The notes beneath the pieces are model-generated. The model worked only from the letters and a program-made list of their open reading frames with translations, was not told the origin of the DNA and did no database searches. A DNA stretch of 64,000 bases from Aliiroseovarius sediminis (GTDB taxonomy: Bacteria; Pseudomonadota; Alphaproteobacteria; Rhodobacterales; Rhodobacteraceae). The stretch spans positions 1 through 64,000 of the forward strand of contig NZ_JALBYP010000038.1 of the NCBI RefSeq assembly GCF_022678485.1. The letters are read 5' to 3'. Made by a program: the position numbers and the translations under genes. This document shows, in pieces, positions 1-9,801 of the stretch (position 1 is its first letter; every line of letters begins with the position of its first letter).

Positions 1-812
1 CTTGCTGTCGCAAGATGAGATGACAACCCGGCAACGTCTGGATCGGCAACCAACGGTGACATTGGCATCCGGCGCGCTTCTGTCGGTGTTATGCCATACA
101 GCCTGCGAAACGCACGCAGGAACTGGTTGCTGCTTGAAAATCCGTATTTGTGCGCAATGGTTGTGATCGAGTCTGATCTGCTTTGGTGCAGGTTTCGGTA
201 CGCTGCGGCCAGCCGCCGTTCGCGAATGATTTGTGCGATACCGTTTCGGTTGGGAAACATACGGTAAAGCTGCGCGCGAGACATGCGGAAGTGATCGACC
301 AGCATGTCCGGCCCCAATTCGGTATCGCCCAGGTGGTTGTCGATGAACTCGACAATCTGACGTCGCACGGTTTGATGCATTGTCGCGTCGCTGGTGCCTG
401 CTTGGGGCAGGCGTCCCGCAACAGCGGCGGCAAACAGGTCAATTGTCGCATGGTCCATCATCATTGCGTCCTTGACGGGTATGTCGGCCATTACATCCGC
501 AAAGCCGAAAGCAAGGTTCGTGATAATTCGTGTGCTCGATTGTCCTGCGCGCAAAACCGTACCGTGCGCGCTTCGACCACCCGTGGCTTTATCAATCTGG
601 TCGCGCGGCATGTAGATCATAACGCTGGCACCCGCACTTTGGATGTCCTTGTGCGGTTGGGCGTAATCCCAAACACCGATATCGCCAGGGTTCAGTTTTA
701 TTTCGGTTCCATCGCAATCACCGATCAGGGCCCCCTTGACGAAAAAATCCAGCTGGTAGCCATCAAGCCCGTTGCGCGCGACCATTGCGCGATACGCACT
801 GCATCTTGGCAA
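1..812 (-). CDS. AraC-family transcriptional regulator, 3' end outside window, start unclear
   Basis: The minus strand encodes an AraC-type regulator: an N-terminal ligand-sensing region followed by a double helix-turn-helix ending in a typical signature (GFSSSNQFLRAFRRLYGITP, near positions 75-135). No stop is reached before the window edge, so the last residues are missing. The frame is open back to a TGA at 993-995 but holds no ATG upstream of about position 790. The coordinates assume a TTG at 812; another TTG lies at 872. Coding-like residues continue past both to about position 920, so the true 5' end may have been lost or replaced. It would act in the cytoplasm as a DNA-binding regulator; its target is not visible. 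Confidence 0.7.
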   Translation of the reverse strand, partial: MPRCSAYRAMVARNGLDGYQLDFFVKGALIGDCDGTEIKLNPGDIGVWDYAQPHKDIQSAGASVMIYMPRDQIDKATGGRSAHGTVLRAGQSSTRIITNLAFGFADVMADIPVKDAMMMDHATIDLFAAAVAGRLPQAGTSDATMHQTVRRQIVEFIDNHLGDTELGPDMLVDHFRMSRAQLYRMFPNRNGIAQIIRERRLAAAYRNLHQSRSDSITTIAHKYGFSSSNQFLRAFRRLYGITPTEARRMPMSPLVADPDVAGLSSHLATA

Positions 813-1005
813 AATTCGTCGGTCCGTTTCAAGCCCATAGTCAGTCTCATTTGTTGCAGCAAATGCTATCAAAGGGGCGGCATCAAACCGCGACAGGTCC
901 AGTTCCTGCCATTTGCAGTGCTTACCACGCGTCGAGAGTCGCGCTGTGGCAACCGAATGACAGGGCGCGTAATGTACTGCTGACCTGCCTGTTCATAACA
1001 TCAAA

Positions 1006-1311
1006 TCACGAACTCAATCCCGTCCGAACGACATTAAGACCCAATCCGACCAACGTATCCCACATTTTGTTGTACTCTTCTTCACAAATTTCTCTTCCCC
1101 AATAATCGCCCTCGTTAAAATCAGCCAGATCATCAGGATCTATGATGCCGATCGAGAGAGGAAAACGGTCGCTTGCCTCCCGAAGTATAACATTTTTATT
1201 GTGATATATTTCGATTGCTCCAACTAACCAACCAGATCCGTCGATCCTTTGATATGTAATGGCCGGGGTAGAATCCAGAATGGTTGAGAAAGTGTAAAAA
1301 AACCTGTCCAT
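1006..1311 (-). CDS. hypothetical protein (101 aa)
   Basis: A 101-residue ORF starting with ATG at 1309-1311. The protein is acidic in its second half (IDPDDLADFNEGDYWGREIC) and rich in aromatic residues, with no signal peptide or membrane segment. I do not recognise a family. The size, acidity and isolated position resemble orphan immunity-type proteins, but no toxin gene is next to it, so this is only a guess. The DNA is less GC-rich than its neighbours, which suggests acquisition. It lies directly upstream of the AraC-family gene on the same strand. Confidence 0.5.
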   Translation of the reverse strand: MDRFFYTFSTILDSTPAITYQRIDGSGWLVGAIEIYHNKNVILREASDRFPLSIGIIDPDDLADFNEGDYWGREICEEEYNKMWDTLVGLGLNVVRTGLSS

Positions 1312-1706
1312 TTGCCTCTACCTATGCAGTATACCCGCCTTCTAGCATTGTTTCCGCGAGAGGAATGTCGTGAGGAGCCATACCAATTGCTGGCCTAGAT
1401 GGATCGGGGCGGGCAGCGGCGTGGTGGATGGGGTGGTGAGACATAGCTCCATCCCGCCCCGGGGTTCGTTTCCACGTGATAGTCGCGTTGCGTTCAGACT
1501 AAAACAAACTCCAAGTTCCTGAGTGATTTCTACTTAGTCGAGTTTTGGCCCTTCAAGAATCGTAAAAGAGATCATGCAAAAACTCCAACCCTTTATTCGT
1601 CTTGGGACCGGTTCCTTCCCATTACCGCAAGATCAGCGATCACGGATGTGGCCTGAGCAGGCGGTTCAATCTTGGCTTCCATGCCATTAGGGACTATCTC
1701 GCAATC
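1312..1706. other. intergenic region without recognisable gene
   Basis: No credible coding region on either strand. It contains a 9-bp inverted repeat with arms at 1405-1413 and 1453-1461 (CGGGGCGGG / CCCGCCCCG) separated by 39 nt. The right part (1500-1600) is AT-richer and may hold the rhomboid promoter, but I cannot place -35/-10 boxes with confidence. Confidence 0.4.
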
Positions 1707-2366
1707 ATGAAACTTACATCCTCACGAGGTCGCCCCGTCGCCCGTACGGCGCCGCAGGCCGGGGCGCCGGGTTTCCTGTGGTGGCTCGTCGGAATCATGA
1801 CCGCGATCGAAGTGATCCTCAGTCTTTCGGACACCGGGGTTTTTGGTGGGCAGGGCCTGCGCTGGCCCGCCTTCGTGCTGGGCGCGTTCTGGCAGCCGGT
1901 TCTCGCCGGAACGGTGCCGCCGGTCTATCCGGGGCAGACTGTGGCGATGTTCATCAGCTACGCCTTCCTGCATGGCGGGCTGGCCCATCTGGCGATGAAC
2001 AGCGTTGTGCTCTTGTCGCTGGGAAAGTTCGTGTCGGCCCAAGTTGGAGTGGCAAGGACACTGCTGGTGCTGTTTCTATCGGCGGTTGCGGGCGCGGCCT
2101 GTTTCGGACTGCTATCATCCAGTGCCGCACCGATGATCGGCGCGTCCGGGGCTGTCTTCGGCCTCGTCGGTCTTTGGCAGGCGATAGATTACCGGATGCG
2201 CCGGCGCGCGGGGCTGTCCTTGCAGCCGATTCTGAGGGCGATACTAGGGCTGATTGCGGCCAATATCGCGCTATTGGTGATCCTCTCCGGCGGGCTCGCC
2301 TGGGAGGCGCATCTGGGCGGATGGATCGCCGGATGGCTTGCGGGGCAAAGCTTCGCGCGGCGCTGA
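1707..2366 (+). CDS. rhomboid-family intramembrane serine protease
   Basis: A 219-residue polytopic membrane protein. It shows the rhomboid hallmarks in order: the HxxxN motif (HLAMNS) in the second transmembrane segment, the serine motif GASGAVFG (nucleophile Ser in GASG), and a late His (WEAHLGG) completing the Ser-His dyad. It would cleave transmembrane substrates within the inner membrane; the substrate cannot be told. I chose ATG 1707 because the longer ORF (from 1602) adds 35 residues unlike the family. It converges with phoB, and a GC-rich hairpin overlaps its stop codon. Confidence 0.85.
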   Translation: MKLTSSRGRPVARTAPQAGAPGFLWWLVGIMTAIEVILSLSDTGVFGGQGLRWPAFVLGAFWQPVLAGTVPPVYPGQTVAMFISYAFLHGGLAHLAMNSVVLLSLGKFVSAQVGVARTLLVLFLSAVAGAACFGLLSSSAAPMIGASGAVFGLVGLWQAIDYRMRRRAGLSLQPILRAILGLIAANIALLVILSGGLAWEAHLGGWIAGWLAGQSFARR

Positions 2367-2376
2367 AAAGCCGCGC
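2355..2376. terminator. candidate bidirectional hairpin between rhomboid gene and phoB
   Basis: A perfect 7-bp stem (GCGCGGC 2355-2361 / GCCGCGC 2370-2376) with an 8-nt loop lies between two convergent genes and spans the rhomboid stop codon. There is no T-run, so intrinsic termination is uncertain. Confidence 0.35.
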
Positions 2377-2385
2377 CGCATTGCG

Positions 2386-3078
2386 TTAGCCGAAGGCATA
2401 GCCGGCGCCGCGCACGGTGCGCAACGGATCGTCACCGCCGTGCTGGCACAGCGCCTTGCGCAGGCGGCCGACATGGACATCGACGGTGCGAGTTTCGACA
2501 TGGATGTCGCGGCCCCAGACCCGATCCAGAAGCTGCTCGCGGCTGAGTACCCGTCCCGGTTTTTCCATCAGGCTCGCGAGCAGGCGGAATTCGGTGGGGC
2601 CGAGGGTCACTTCCTTGCCCGCACGGGTAACGCGGTGGGTTTCTCCGTCGAGCCGAATGTCGCCGTATTCCAGCACGATACCCGCCGCCGAGGGACGCAC
2701 GCGGCGCAGGTTGGCGCGCACGCGCGCCATGAGTTCGGCGACGGAATAAGGTTTGACCACGTAATCATCGGCCCCGGTTTCCAGCCCGCGGACAAGGTCA
2801 GGCTCGTCCGAGCGAGCCGAAAGCATGATGACGGGGATGTCCCGCGTCTCGCGCCGAAGCTTCAGGCGACGGCAGACCTCGATCCCCGAGAGCCTCGGCA
2901 TCATCCAGTCGAGGATGATGAGGTCGGGCGGGTCCTCATCCACCACCAACATCGCCTCTTCGCCATCATGCGCCTCGCGCACGCGATAACCTTCGGCGGC
3001 AAGATTGTAGCCGATCACCTCGCGCTGCGCGGCCTCATCCTCGACCAGCAGGATCAGGGGGCGGTCCACGGCGGTCAC
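2386..3078 (-). CDS. phoB: phosphate regulon response regulator PhoB
   Basis: A 230-residue OmpR/PhoB-type regulator: an N-terminal receiver domain with the acidic pocket (VEDE), the phosphoacceptor Asp in LIILDWMMP and the conserved Lys in VVKPYS, then a winged-helix DNA-binding domain (TVDVHVGRLRKAL; RTVRGAGYAFG). When phosphorylated by PhoR it binds Pho boxes and activates phosphate-starvation genes. The GTG start at 3076-3078 overlaps the phoU stop (3075-3077), showing translational coupling. It is the last gene of the pst operon, so it would amplify its own synthesis under starvation. Confidence 0.93.
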   Translation of the reverse strand: MTAVDRPLILLVEDEAAQREVIGYNLAAEGYRVREAHDGEEAMLVVDEDPPDLIILDWMMPRLSGIEVCRRLKLRRETRDIPVIMLSARSDEPDLVRGLETGADDYVVKPYSVAELMARVRANLRRVRPSAAGIVLEYGDIRLDGETHRVTRAGKEVTLGPTEFRLLASLMEKPGRVLSREQLLDRVWGRDIHVETRTVDVHVGRLRKALCQHGGDDPLRTVRGAGYAFG

Positions 3079-3797
3079 GTGGCCCCGCCCGTGCAGCCCG
3101 TGCTGGCGGTATTGTCGGCCTTCGGGCGTTCGCCGTCCGGCATCGCGCCTGTCGCGAGGTAGATAACCTGCTCGGCGATGCCGGTGGCGTGATCGCCGAC
3201 ACGCTCGATATTCTTGGCGATGAAATGCAGGTGCATACAGGGCGTGATGTTGCGCGGATCCTCCATCATGTGGGTCAGAAATTCGCGGAAAAGAGTGTTG
3301 TACATCTGGTCCACATCGTGATCGCCCTGCCGCACCTCTTCGGCCAACTCCGTATCGCGGTGGATATAGGCGTCGAGCACCTGTTTCAACTGCAGCTGCA
3401 CTGCCTTTCCCATGCGGCGGATCGAGCCTGTCGCCCCTTCGACGGGCGGCATGCGCGACAGCACGTCCGAGCGTTTGGCGAGGTTCTTGGCATAGTCGCC
3501 GCAGCGTTCCAGCGCGGCGGCGATCTTCATCGCGCTCAGCACCGTGCGCAGATCGGCCGCGGTGGGCGCGCGCAGCGCGATCAGGCGCGCGGCCTCGATG
3601 TTGATCCGCTCTTCCAGCGCGTCGATCTCGGCGTCGCCGCGGCGCACCTGCTCGGCCAGGTCGATGTCGCAGGTTTCCAGCGCGTGGACGGCGTCGAGGA
3701 TGGCGGCCTCGACCAGCCCGCCCATGCGGGTGATCATGGCTTCGATCGCCTCGAGGTCGCGGTCGAAAGCGGTTGCGATGTGATGTTTGCTGGTCAT
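3075..3797 (-). CDS. phoU: phosphate signalling protein PhoU
   Basis: A 240-residue all-helical protein with the two three-helix PhoU repeats. The metal-binding E/D-rich signatures of each repeat are visible (ALERCGDYAKNLAKR; NIERVGDHATGIAEQ). PhoU links the Pst transporter to PhoR and restrains PhoB activity when phosphate is plentiful. The start is the ATG at 3795-3797, 11 bp after pstB. Its stop overlaps the phoB start. Confidence 0.93.
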   Translation of the reverse strand: MTSKHHIATAFDRDLEAIEAMITRMGGLVEAAILDAVHALETCDIDLAEQVRRGDAEIDALEERINIEAARLIALRAPTAADLRTVLSAMKIAAALERCGDYAKNLAKRSDVLSRMPPVEGATGSIRRMGKAVQLQLKQVLDAYIHRDTELAEEVRQGDHDVDQMYNTLFREFLTHMMEDPRNITPCMHLHFIAKNIERVGDHATGIAEQVIYLATGAMPDGERPKADNTASTGCTGGAT

Positions 3798-3808
3798 TTT
3801 GGCATCCT

Positions 3809-4606
<798 letters not shown>

Positions 4607-4617
4607 GGGGGTTTCCT

Positions 4618-5949
4618 TTACCAGCGGCGTTCGAAACGGCGGCGCAGAAGAATAGCTCCGGCGTTCATGAAAAGAAGAAAGGCAAGCAGCACAATGATCG
4701 CGCCCGACGCGCGCTCGACAAAGGCGGGATCGGCGCGCTGGGTCCAGTTGTAGATTTGCACGGGCAGCGCCGAGGCGGGATCGAAAAGCCCTTCGGGCGG
4801 CGCGCCCGGATACTCGCGCACGAAAGCGACCATACCGATCAGCAAGAGCGGCGCGGTTTCCCCCAGCGCCTGCGCCAGCCCGAGGATCGCGCCGGTCAGG
4901 ATGCCCGGCGCGGCCAGGGGCAGGACATGGTGGAACACCGCCTGCATCCGCGACGCACCCAGCCCCTGCGCCGCCTGGCGGATCGAGGGCGGCACGGCCT
5001 TGAGGCTGGCGCGGGTGGCGATGATGATCGTCGGCAGGGTCATCAGCGTCAGCACCAGCCCGCCTACCACCGGCGCCGAGTGCGGTAGGCCGGCGAAATT
5101 GATGAAGATCGCAAGTCCGAGAATGCCGAAGACGATGGAGGGCACGGCGGCGAGATTGGAGATATTCACCTCGATCAGGTCGGTCAGCCCGTTTTTCGGG
5201 GCGAATTCCTCGAGATAGATCGACGCGGCGACGCCGATGGGCAGCGCCAGCGCCAGCACGATCAGCATCATGTAGGCCGAGCCGAGGATGGCCACCCCCA
5301 GCCCCGCCGCCTCGGGCCGCTGGTCGGACGCATCGGGCGCGGTCAGAAACGCGGCGTTGAAATCGAGCGACATCAGCCCCCGTTCCATCATCACATCGGC
5401 CAGTTGCAACTGCGCGGGCGACACGTTGCTATCGCGCGCGGCCGTTGCCGCCGTGATGCGGCCCTTGAGGTAGCCATCAATCCGGCCATTGGCGAGGAGT
5501 CGAACCTGAATCGTCTTGCCGATCAGGTCGGTATCGGACAGCACCATATCGCGGACCTGCGCGGGCGCCTCGCGCGAGATGATGCCGGCGATATCGTCCT
5601 TGGTCAGCCCTTGGGTGGCGATGCCCGCCTGCAACACGGTATCGTTCAGGGATGCGGCGATCACCTTGCCGTAGCTGATGGTCGTGACCTTTTTCAGGGC
5701 CTTGGGGTCGCGGTTGCCGGACTTGTCCAGTGCCGCCTCGTCCAAGTGGATCGGCAGATGGATATAGGTTTGGCGAAACGCGCCGAGACCGGAGCCGAGG
5801 ACCGAAGCCAGCAGCATCGCCAACGCGAGCAGGCCGATCAGGATCGCGCCAAGGCCACAGGTGCGGAACCGGGCCTCGGCGGCGTGACGTCGGGCGGTGT
5901 GACCGCTGCGTTTCAGCAGGGATATCGGGCGCGCGGCTTGATCGCTCAT
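4618..5949 (-). CDS. pstA: phosphate ABC transporter permease PstA
   Basis: A 443-residue inner-membrane permease. After a first membrane segment comes a long periplasmic insert of about 180 residues (the extension seen in alphaproteobacterial PstA), then five or six hydrophobic segments with the permease loop that docks PstB ([20 protein letters not shown]). The start is the ATG at 5947-5949, which overlaps the pstC stop as ATGA. With PstC it forms the phosphate channel. Confidence 0.93.
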   Translation of the reverse strand: MSDQAARPISLLKRSGHTARRHAAEARFRTCGLGAILIGLLALAMLLASVLGSGLGAFRQTYIHLPIHLDEAALDKSGNRDPKALKKVTTISYGKVIAASLNDTVLQAGIATQGLTKDDIAGIISREAPAQVRDMVLSDTDLIGKTIQVRLLANGRIDGYLKGRITAATAARDSNVSPAQLQLADVMMERGLMSLDFNAAFLTAPDASDQRPEAAGLGVAILGSAYMMLIVLALALPIGVAASIYLEEFAPKNGLTDLIEVNISNLAAVPSIVFGILGLAIFINFAGLPHSAPVVGGLVLTLMTLPTIIIATRASLKAVPPSIRQAAQGLGASRMQAVFHHVLPLAAPGILTGAILGLAQALGETAPLLLIGMVAFVREYPGAPPEGLFDPASALPVQIYNWTQRADPAFVERASGAIIVLLAFLLFMNAGAILLRRRFERRW

Positions 5950-7130
5950 TCGTATTGCTCCCGGTATTTGCGCACGATGGCCAGGGCCAGCACGTTGAGG
6001 CAAAGCGTGATCGCGAACAGCGTCAGCCCAAGGGCGAAGGCCACGAGGGTTTCAGGCGCGGCGAAATCGCCGTCGCCGGTCAACTGGCTGACGATCTTGA
6101 CGGTGATGGTGGTCATCGCCTCGAACGGGTTGAGGTTGAGCTTCGCGGCGGCCCCTGCGCCCAGTACGACGATCATGGTCTCGCCGATGGCGCGGCTGGC
6201 GGCCAGCAGCACCGCGCCGACGATGCCGGGCAGCGCGGCGGGCACGACCACCTGGCGGATCGTCTCGGACCGCGTTGCGCCAAGACCAAGCGACCCGTCG
6301 CGCAGCGATTGCGGCACCTGCGCGATGATGTCGTCAGAGAGGGACGACACGAAGGGGATCAGCATAATTCCCATGACGAGCCCCGCGGTCATCACCGACG
6401 ATCCGCTCGATCCCAGCCCGAGCGGTTGTGCGAAGTAATCGCGCAAGAGCGGGCCGACGGTGATCAGCGCGAAGAGGCCGTAGACGATGGTGGGGATGCC
6501 CGCCAGCACCTCGATGCCCGGCTTGACGATGGCGCGGAAGCGCTGCCCGGCATATTCGGCCATGTAAATCGCGGCAAAAAGCCCCACTGGCACAGCCAAG
6601 ACAAGCGCAATCAGGCTGATGTACAGCGTGCCCCAAAGCAGCGGCAGGATCCCGAGGTCGGAATCACCCTGGAATCGCGGTGCCCAGGTGGCGGAGAGGA
6701 AAAACTCCCGCCAGCCGTATTGGGCAAAGAAATTCTGCGTCTCGAACAGCATCGACAAGACGATGCCCGCCGTGGTGGCAATGGCGACGCAGGCGGCGAG
6801 CATCAGCAGCGCTAGCACGCCGCGTTCTACGGTCTGGCGGGCGCGAAAACCGGGGTGCATGCGGCGCAGGGCCCAAGCAAGGGCGACAAGCGCACATGCC
6901 ACCACGGCGAGCGACCCGGCGGGTGTCGCCGGCGCCGTCATTTCCAGCAGGACAAACAGCACCAGCGCCGGGCCCAGAGTCAGCAGGACGCTCGCCCAGC
7001 CGTAGTGACGGGGCAGAGAATGCAGCGCGCAGCTGTCGCCACCCGCGCAGGCAAGGGCGCGTGCGCGGCCCAGGGGAAAGCTCGCGGCGGCTATGACGAG
7101 CAGGGTCAACAGGGTCCAGGTCGCGGTCAT
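5946..7130 (-). CDS. pstC: phosphate ABC transporter permease PstC
   Basis: A 394-residue inner-membrane permease partner of PstA. It has extra N-terminal hydrophobic segments compared with the E. coli protein, as is common in alphaproteobacteria, then the conserved permease core and EAA-like loop (SLGLGATRSETIRQVVVPAA). ATG 7130 was chosen over an upstream start because the preceding residues are Arg-rich and fall in the pstS-pstC gap. A strong RNA hairpin (7163-7190) precedes it. Confidence 0.93.
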   Translation of the reverse strand: MTATWTLLTLLVIAAASFPLGRARALACAGGDSCALHSLPRHYGWASVLLTLGPALVLFVLLEMTAPATPAGSLAVVACALVALAWALRRMHPGFRARQTVERGVLALLMLAACVAIATTAGIVLSMLFETQNFFAQYGWREFFLSATWAPRFQGDSDLGILPLLWGTLYISLIALVLAVPVGLFAAIYMAEYAGQRFRAIVKPGIEVLAGIPTIVYGLFALITVGPLLRDYFAQPLGLGSSGSSVMTAGLVMGIMLIPFVSSLSDDIIAQVPQSLRDGSLGLGATRSETIRQVVVPAALPGIVGAVLLAASRAIGETMIVVLGAGAAAKLNLNPFEAMTTITVKIVSQLTGDGDFAAPETLVAFALGLTLFAITLCLNVLALAIVRKYREQYE

Positions 7131-7162
7131 CTTGGCTCCGGTTCGGTTAGGGCGGGTGAAGC

Positions 7163-7190
7163 GGGCGATCCGGCCGGAACCGGACCGCCC
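7163..7190 (-). promoter_or_regulatory. intercistronic hairpin between pstS and pstC
   Basis: Eleven-bp stem with one G-U pair (7163-7173 with 7180-7190) and a 6-nt loop, between the pstS stop and the pstC start. Hairpins at this place in binding-protein operons usually protect or terminate part of the transcript, so that the periplasmic binding protein is made in excess over the permease. Confidence 0.5.
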
Positions 7191-7206
7191 CAATCGGCGC
7201 GGCGGG

Positions 7207-8223
7207 TCAGTTCATCAGCACTTCGTCGGCCAGAATTTCCTGTGTCTCGGCCAGCTCCGGGTCGGGCACCAGCCCGTAATCCGCCAGCGGCCCGCCGGGT
7301 CCGGCGATATCGTCAGACACGAAGAATTCGGCATAGTCCTTCAGGCCGGGCACCATGTCGAAATGCGCCTGCTTGACGTAGAAATAAAGCGGCCGCGACA
7401 CCGGATAGTTGCCCGATGCGATGGTCTCGGCCGAGGGGACAACGCCGTTCATCGTCGCCACCTGCAGTTTGACGGTGTTGTTCTCGTAAAAGGACAGCCC
7501 GAACACGCCGATCCCGTCGGTGTTGCTGTCGATCCGGGCCAGCGTTTCGGTATAGTCGCCGTCGATCTCGACTGCGCGGCCATCGGTGCGCAGCGAGGTG
7601 CAATGCCTGCCGGCATCCGCGCCGAGGCTCTCCAATTCGGCCGCCGCGCCGCTGTCCTTGCAGCCCTGTTCGATCACCTTGAGATCGAACACTTCGCGCG
7701 TGCCATGCTTGGTGCCGGGAACGAAGGCCACGATTTCCTGCGCGGGCAGATCGGGGTTCACCTCGTTCCACATAGTCGCCGGGTTGGGCGCCAGCCTGCC
7801 GTCCTGAACGATTTCCGCCGCCAGTGCCTTGTACCAGTCGGCGGGCGTGAAGGCGAAGCTCTCGCCGCCGATATCGGAGGCAAAGACGATGCCGTCATAG
7901 CCGATCCGCACCTCGATGAGCTCCGAAACACCGGCGACCTCGCAGGCCGCGATCTCGGCCGGTTTGATGCGGCGCGAGGCATTTGCGATGTCGATGGTGT
8001 TATCGCCCACCCCGTCGCAGAATTTCTTGAGGCCGGCGGATGAGCCGCCGGATTCGATCACCGGCGTGGGGTGATCGAAATTTTCGCCGAACAGTTCGGC
8101 GACAATCGTGGCATAGGGCAGCACTGTGGACGAGCCCGCCACCTGCACCTGGTCGCGCGCGGCGGCGGCGGTCGAGGTGGCCAGGATGGCGAGGGCAGAG
8201 GTCGTAAGCGTTATGCGGGACAT
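7207..8223 (-). CDS. pstS: periplasmic phosphate-binding protein PstS
   Basis: A 338-residue secreted protein with an N-terminal signal peptide (ALAILATSTAAAA, cleavage likely after residues 20-22). The phosphate-binding loops are visible: GSSTV near the mature N-terminus and ESGGSSAGLK. It captures phosphate in the periplasm for PstCAB. I chose ATG 8223, because upstream residues are not signal-like. First gene of the pst operon proper, with a Pho-box-like element 80-110 bp upstream. Confidence 0.93.
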   Translation of the reverse strand: MSRITLTTSALAILATSTAAAARDQVQVAGSSTVLPYATIVAELFGENFDHPTPVIESGGSSAGLKKFCDGVGDNTIDIANASRRIKPAEIAACEVAGVSELIEVRIGYDGIVFASDIGGESFAFTPADWYKALAAEIVQDGRLAPNPATMWNEVNPDLPAQEIVAFVPGTKHGTREVFDLKVIEQGCKDSGAAAELESLGADAGRHCTSLRTDGRAVEIDGDYTETLARIDSNTDGIGVFGLSFYENNTVKLQVATMNGVVPSAETIASGNYPVSRPLYFYVKQAHFDMVPGLKDYAEFFVSDDIAGPGGPLADYGLVPDPELAETQEILADEVLMN

Positions 8224-8303
8224 GGATCTTCTCCTGTTGTGTCGTGGCGGGTCGCCCAAGAACGATCCGCACCGCCGCTCTACCCGCGACGCGCTACGGT
8301 TTT

Positions 8304-8331
8304 GCGACACTCATGTAACAGTTTGATGAAA
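8304..8331 (-). promoter_or_regulatory. candidate Pho box upstream of pstS
   Basis: On the minus strand three half-sites lie at exact 11-nt spacing: TTTCAT (8326-8331), TGTTAC (8315-8320) and TGTCGC (8304-8309). They match the TGTCAT half-site at 5, 4 and 4 of 6 positions. PhoB binds 11-nt direct repeats, and the site lies between phoR and pstS where PhoB control is expected. The match is imperfect; the 11-nt phasing is the main support. Confidence 0.6.
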
Positions 8332-8345
8332 CCCGCCCGCGCAGG

Positions 8346-9404
8346 TCACGATTTCGGCAGGTAAACCGAAAAGCGCGCGCCCTTACCCGGTGCGCTATCG
8401 ATGTCGAGCCAGCCTCGATGGCGGCTGATGATATGCTTGACGATGGCAAGGCCCAACCCTGTGCCGCCTTTCGCGCGCGAGCGGTGATCATCGACGCGGT
8501 AGAACCGTTCGGTCAGGCGCGGCAGATGCATGGGCTCGATCCCCGCGCCGTCGTCGACCACGTCGAGGCGCAGCATCGCCGCATCGCTCTGGGCGTGAAG
8601 GGCCAGGGTGACGCAGCCACCCGCGCCACCGTATTTGATCGCATTCTCGATCAGGTTCTGCAACACTTGCATCAACTGGTCGGCATCGCCGGGGATGCAG
8701 GCGGCGGCATCGGCACCGAGGATCTCTAGGCTGAGTCCCCCCTCTGTCACGGCAGGCCAAAAGCTGGCGGCAGCGGCATTGATCAGCTCAGCCACATTCA
8801 CGGATGCCGTGGGCCGCTGCCGTTCCTGCGCCTCGACCTTCGAGAGCGAAAGCAGATCCTCGACAAGGCGGCTCATCCGCCCCGCTTCGCGCTCCATGAT
8901 CGAAAGAAAGCGATCGCGGGCGGCCGGGTCGTCCCTCGCCGCGCCTTTCAGGGTTTCGATTAATCCGACAAGCGTGGTCAGCGGCGTGCGCAATTCATGG
9001 CTGACATTGGCGACGAAATCGCGCCGGAACTGGCCGACAAGCTCCTGCTCGGTGATATCCTCAAAGGTACACAAAGCGCAGCGCGACTCGCCGACGGATA
9101 CCGGCGAAACCGTGACCCGATAGCGCACCTCGTGTGAAGGGCCGGGGATTACGTAGGGCGCCTCGGCACGGGTGCCTGCACGAAGTGCCGCCTCGATCAC
9201 CGCCAGCAGCCCGGGCTGGCGCAGGGCAAGGGCATGATGACGGTCGATCTGCCCGGGCCCCAGGATGGCCTCGCCCGCCGCATTGGCGGCGACAATCCTG
9301 TCATCCGCGCCGATCAGGACGACAGGCAGCGGAATGCCGGACAGGACCGCCTGGGCCGATTCACGGTCCACTTCACCCGTCTCCAACGCGGTTCCCGACC
9401 GCAT
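8346..9404 (-). CDS. phoR: phosphate regulon sensor histidine kinase PhoR (soluble type)
   Basis: A 352-residue kinase with a PAS domain (about 20-115), a dimerisation/phosphoacceptor segment (His in VSHELRTPL, near residue 136) and a HATPase domain with N (NLIENAIKYGG), G1 (DDGAGIE) and G2 (GTGLGLAIV) boxes. Unlike E. coli PhoR it has no N-terminal membrane segments, so it must be cytoplasmic or membrane-associated through partners. The annotated ATG overlaps the end of arsC by 32 bp; a GTG at 9368 preceded by GGAG is an alternative that would remove the overlap. It would phosphorylate PhoB under phosphate limitation. Confidence 0.9.
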   Translation of the reverse strand: MRSGTALETGEVDRESAQAVLSGIPLPVVLIGADDRIVAANAAGEAILGPGQIDRHHALALRQPGLLAVIEAALRAGTRAEAPYVIPGPSHEVRYRVTVSPVSVGESRCALCTFEDITEQELVGQFRRDFVANVSHELRTPLTTLVGLIETLKGAARDDPAARDRFLSIMEREAGRMSRLVEDLLSLSKVEAQERQRPTASVNVAELINAAAASFWPAVTEGGLSLEILGADAAACIPGDADQLMQVLQNLIENAIKYGGAGGCVTLALHAQSDAAMLRLDVVDDGAGIEPMHLPRLTERFYRVDDHRSRAKGGTGLGLAIVKHIISRHRGWLDIDSAPGKGARFSVYLPKS

Positions 9405-9801
9405 CGATCAGCGGCGTGCCGTCCTCCTTCGTCATCGGGCCGGGTGGCCGGCGCTTGAGCAGGTCCAGCACCGTCTCGCTCGGACGGCAAAGCTTGACGC
9501 CCTTGGGCGAGCAGACGATGGGGCGATTGACCAGGACGGGGTGTTCCAGCATCGCGGCAAGCAATGTCTCGTCGTCTATGGTGGGATCGAGCAACCCCAA
9601 CTCCTCTGCCGGGGACTTCGTCGTCCGCAGGGCAGTGCGGGGTGTCAGGTCCGCCGCTGCGAACAGCGCCAGAAGCTGCGGCCGGGTCCAACCGGACTTC
9701 AAGTATTCGATGATGACCGGTGTCTCGCCTGACGCCTCGATGATCGCGAGCACGTTGCGCGAGGTGCCGCAGGCCGGGTTGTGGTGGATCACGATGGTCA
9801 C
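9373..9801 (-). CDS. arsC: arsenate reductase ArsC (glutaredoxin-coupled type)
   Basis: A 142-residue protein of the Spx/ArsC thioredoxin-like fold. The catalytic Cys is in [10 protein letters not shown] (about residue 12), and the downstream substrate-binding arginines are present ([19 protein letters not shown] with RP). It reduces arsenate to arsenite, which the adjacent ACR3 pump exports. The ATG overlaps the ACR3 stop as ATGA, so the two are translationally coupled. Its 3' end overlaps phoR. Confidence 0.93.
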   Translation of the reverse strand: MTIVIHHNPACGTSRNVLAIIEASGETPVIIEYLKSGWTRPQLLALFAAADLTPRTALRTTKSPAEELGLLDPTIDDETLLAAMLEHPVLVNRPIVCSPKGVKLCRPSETVLDLLKRRPPGPMTKEDGTPLIDAVGNRVGDG

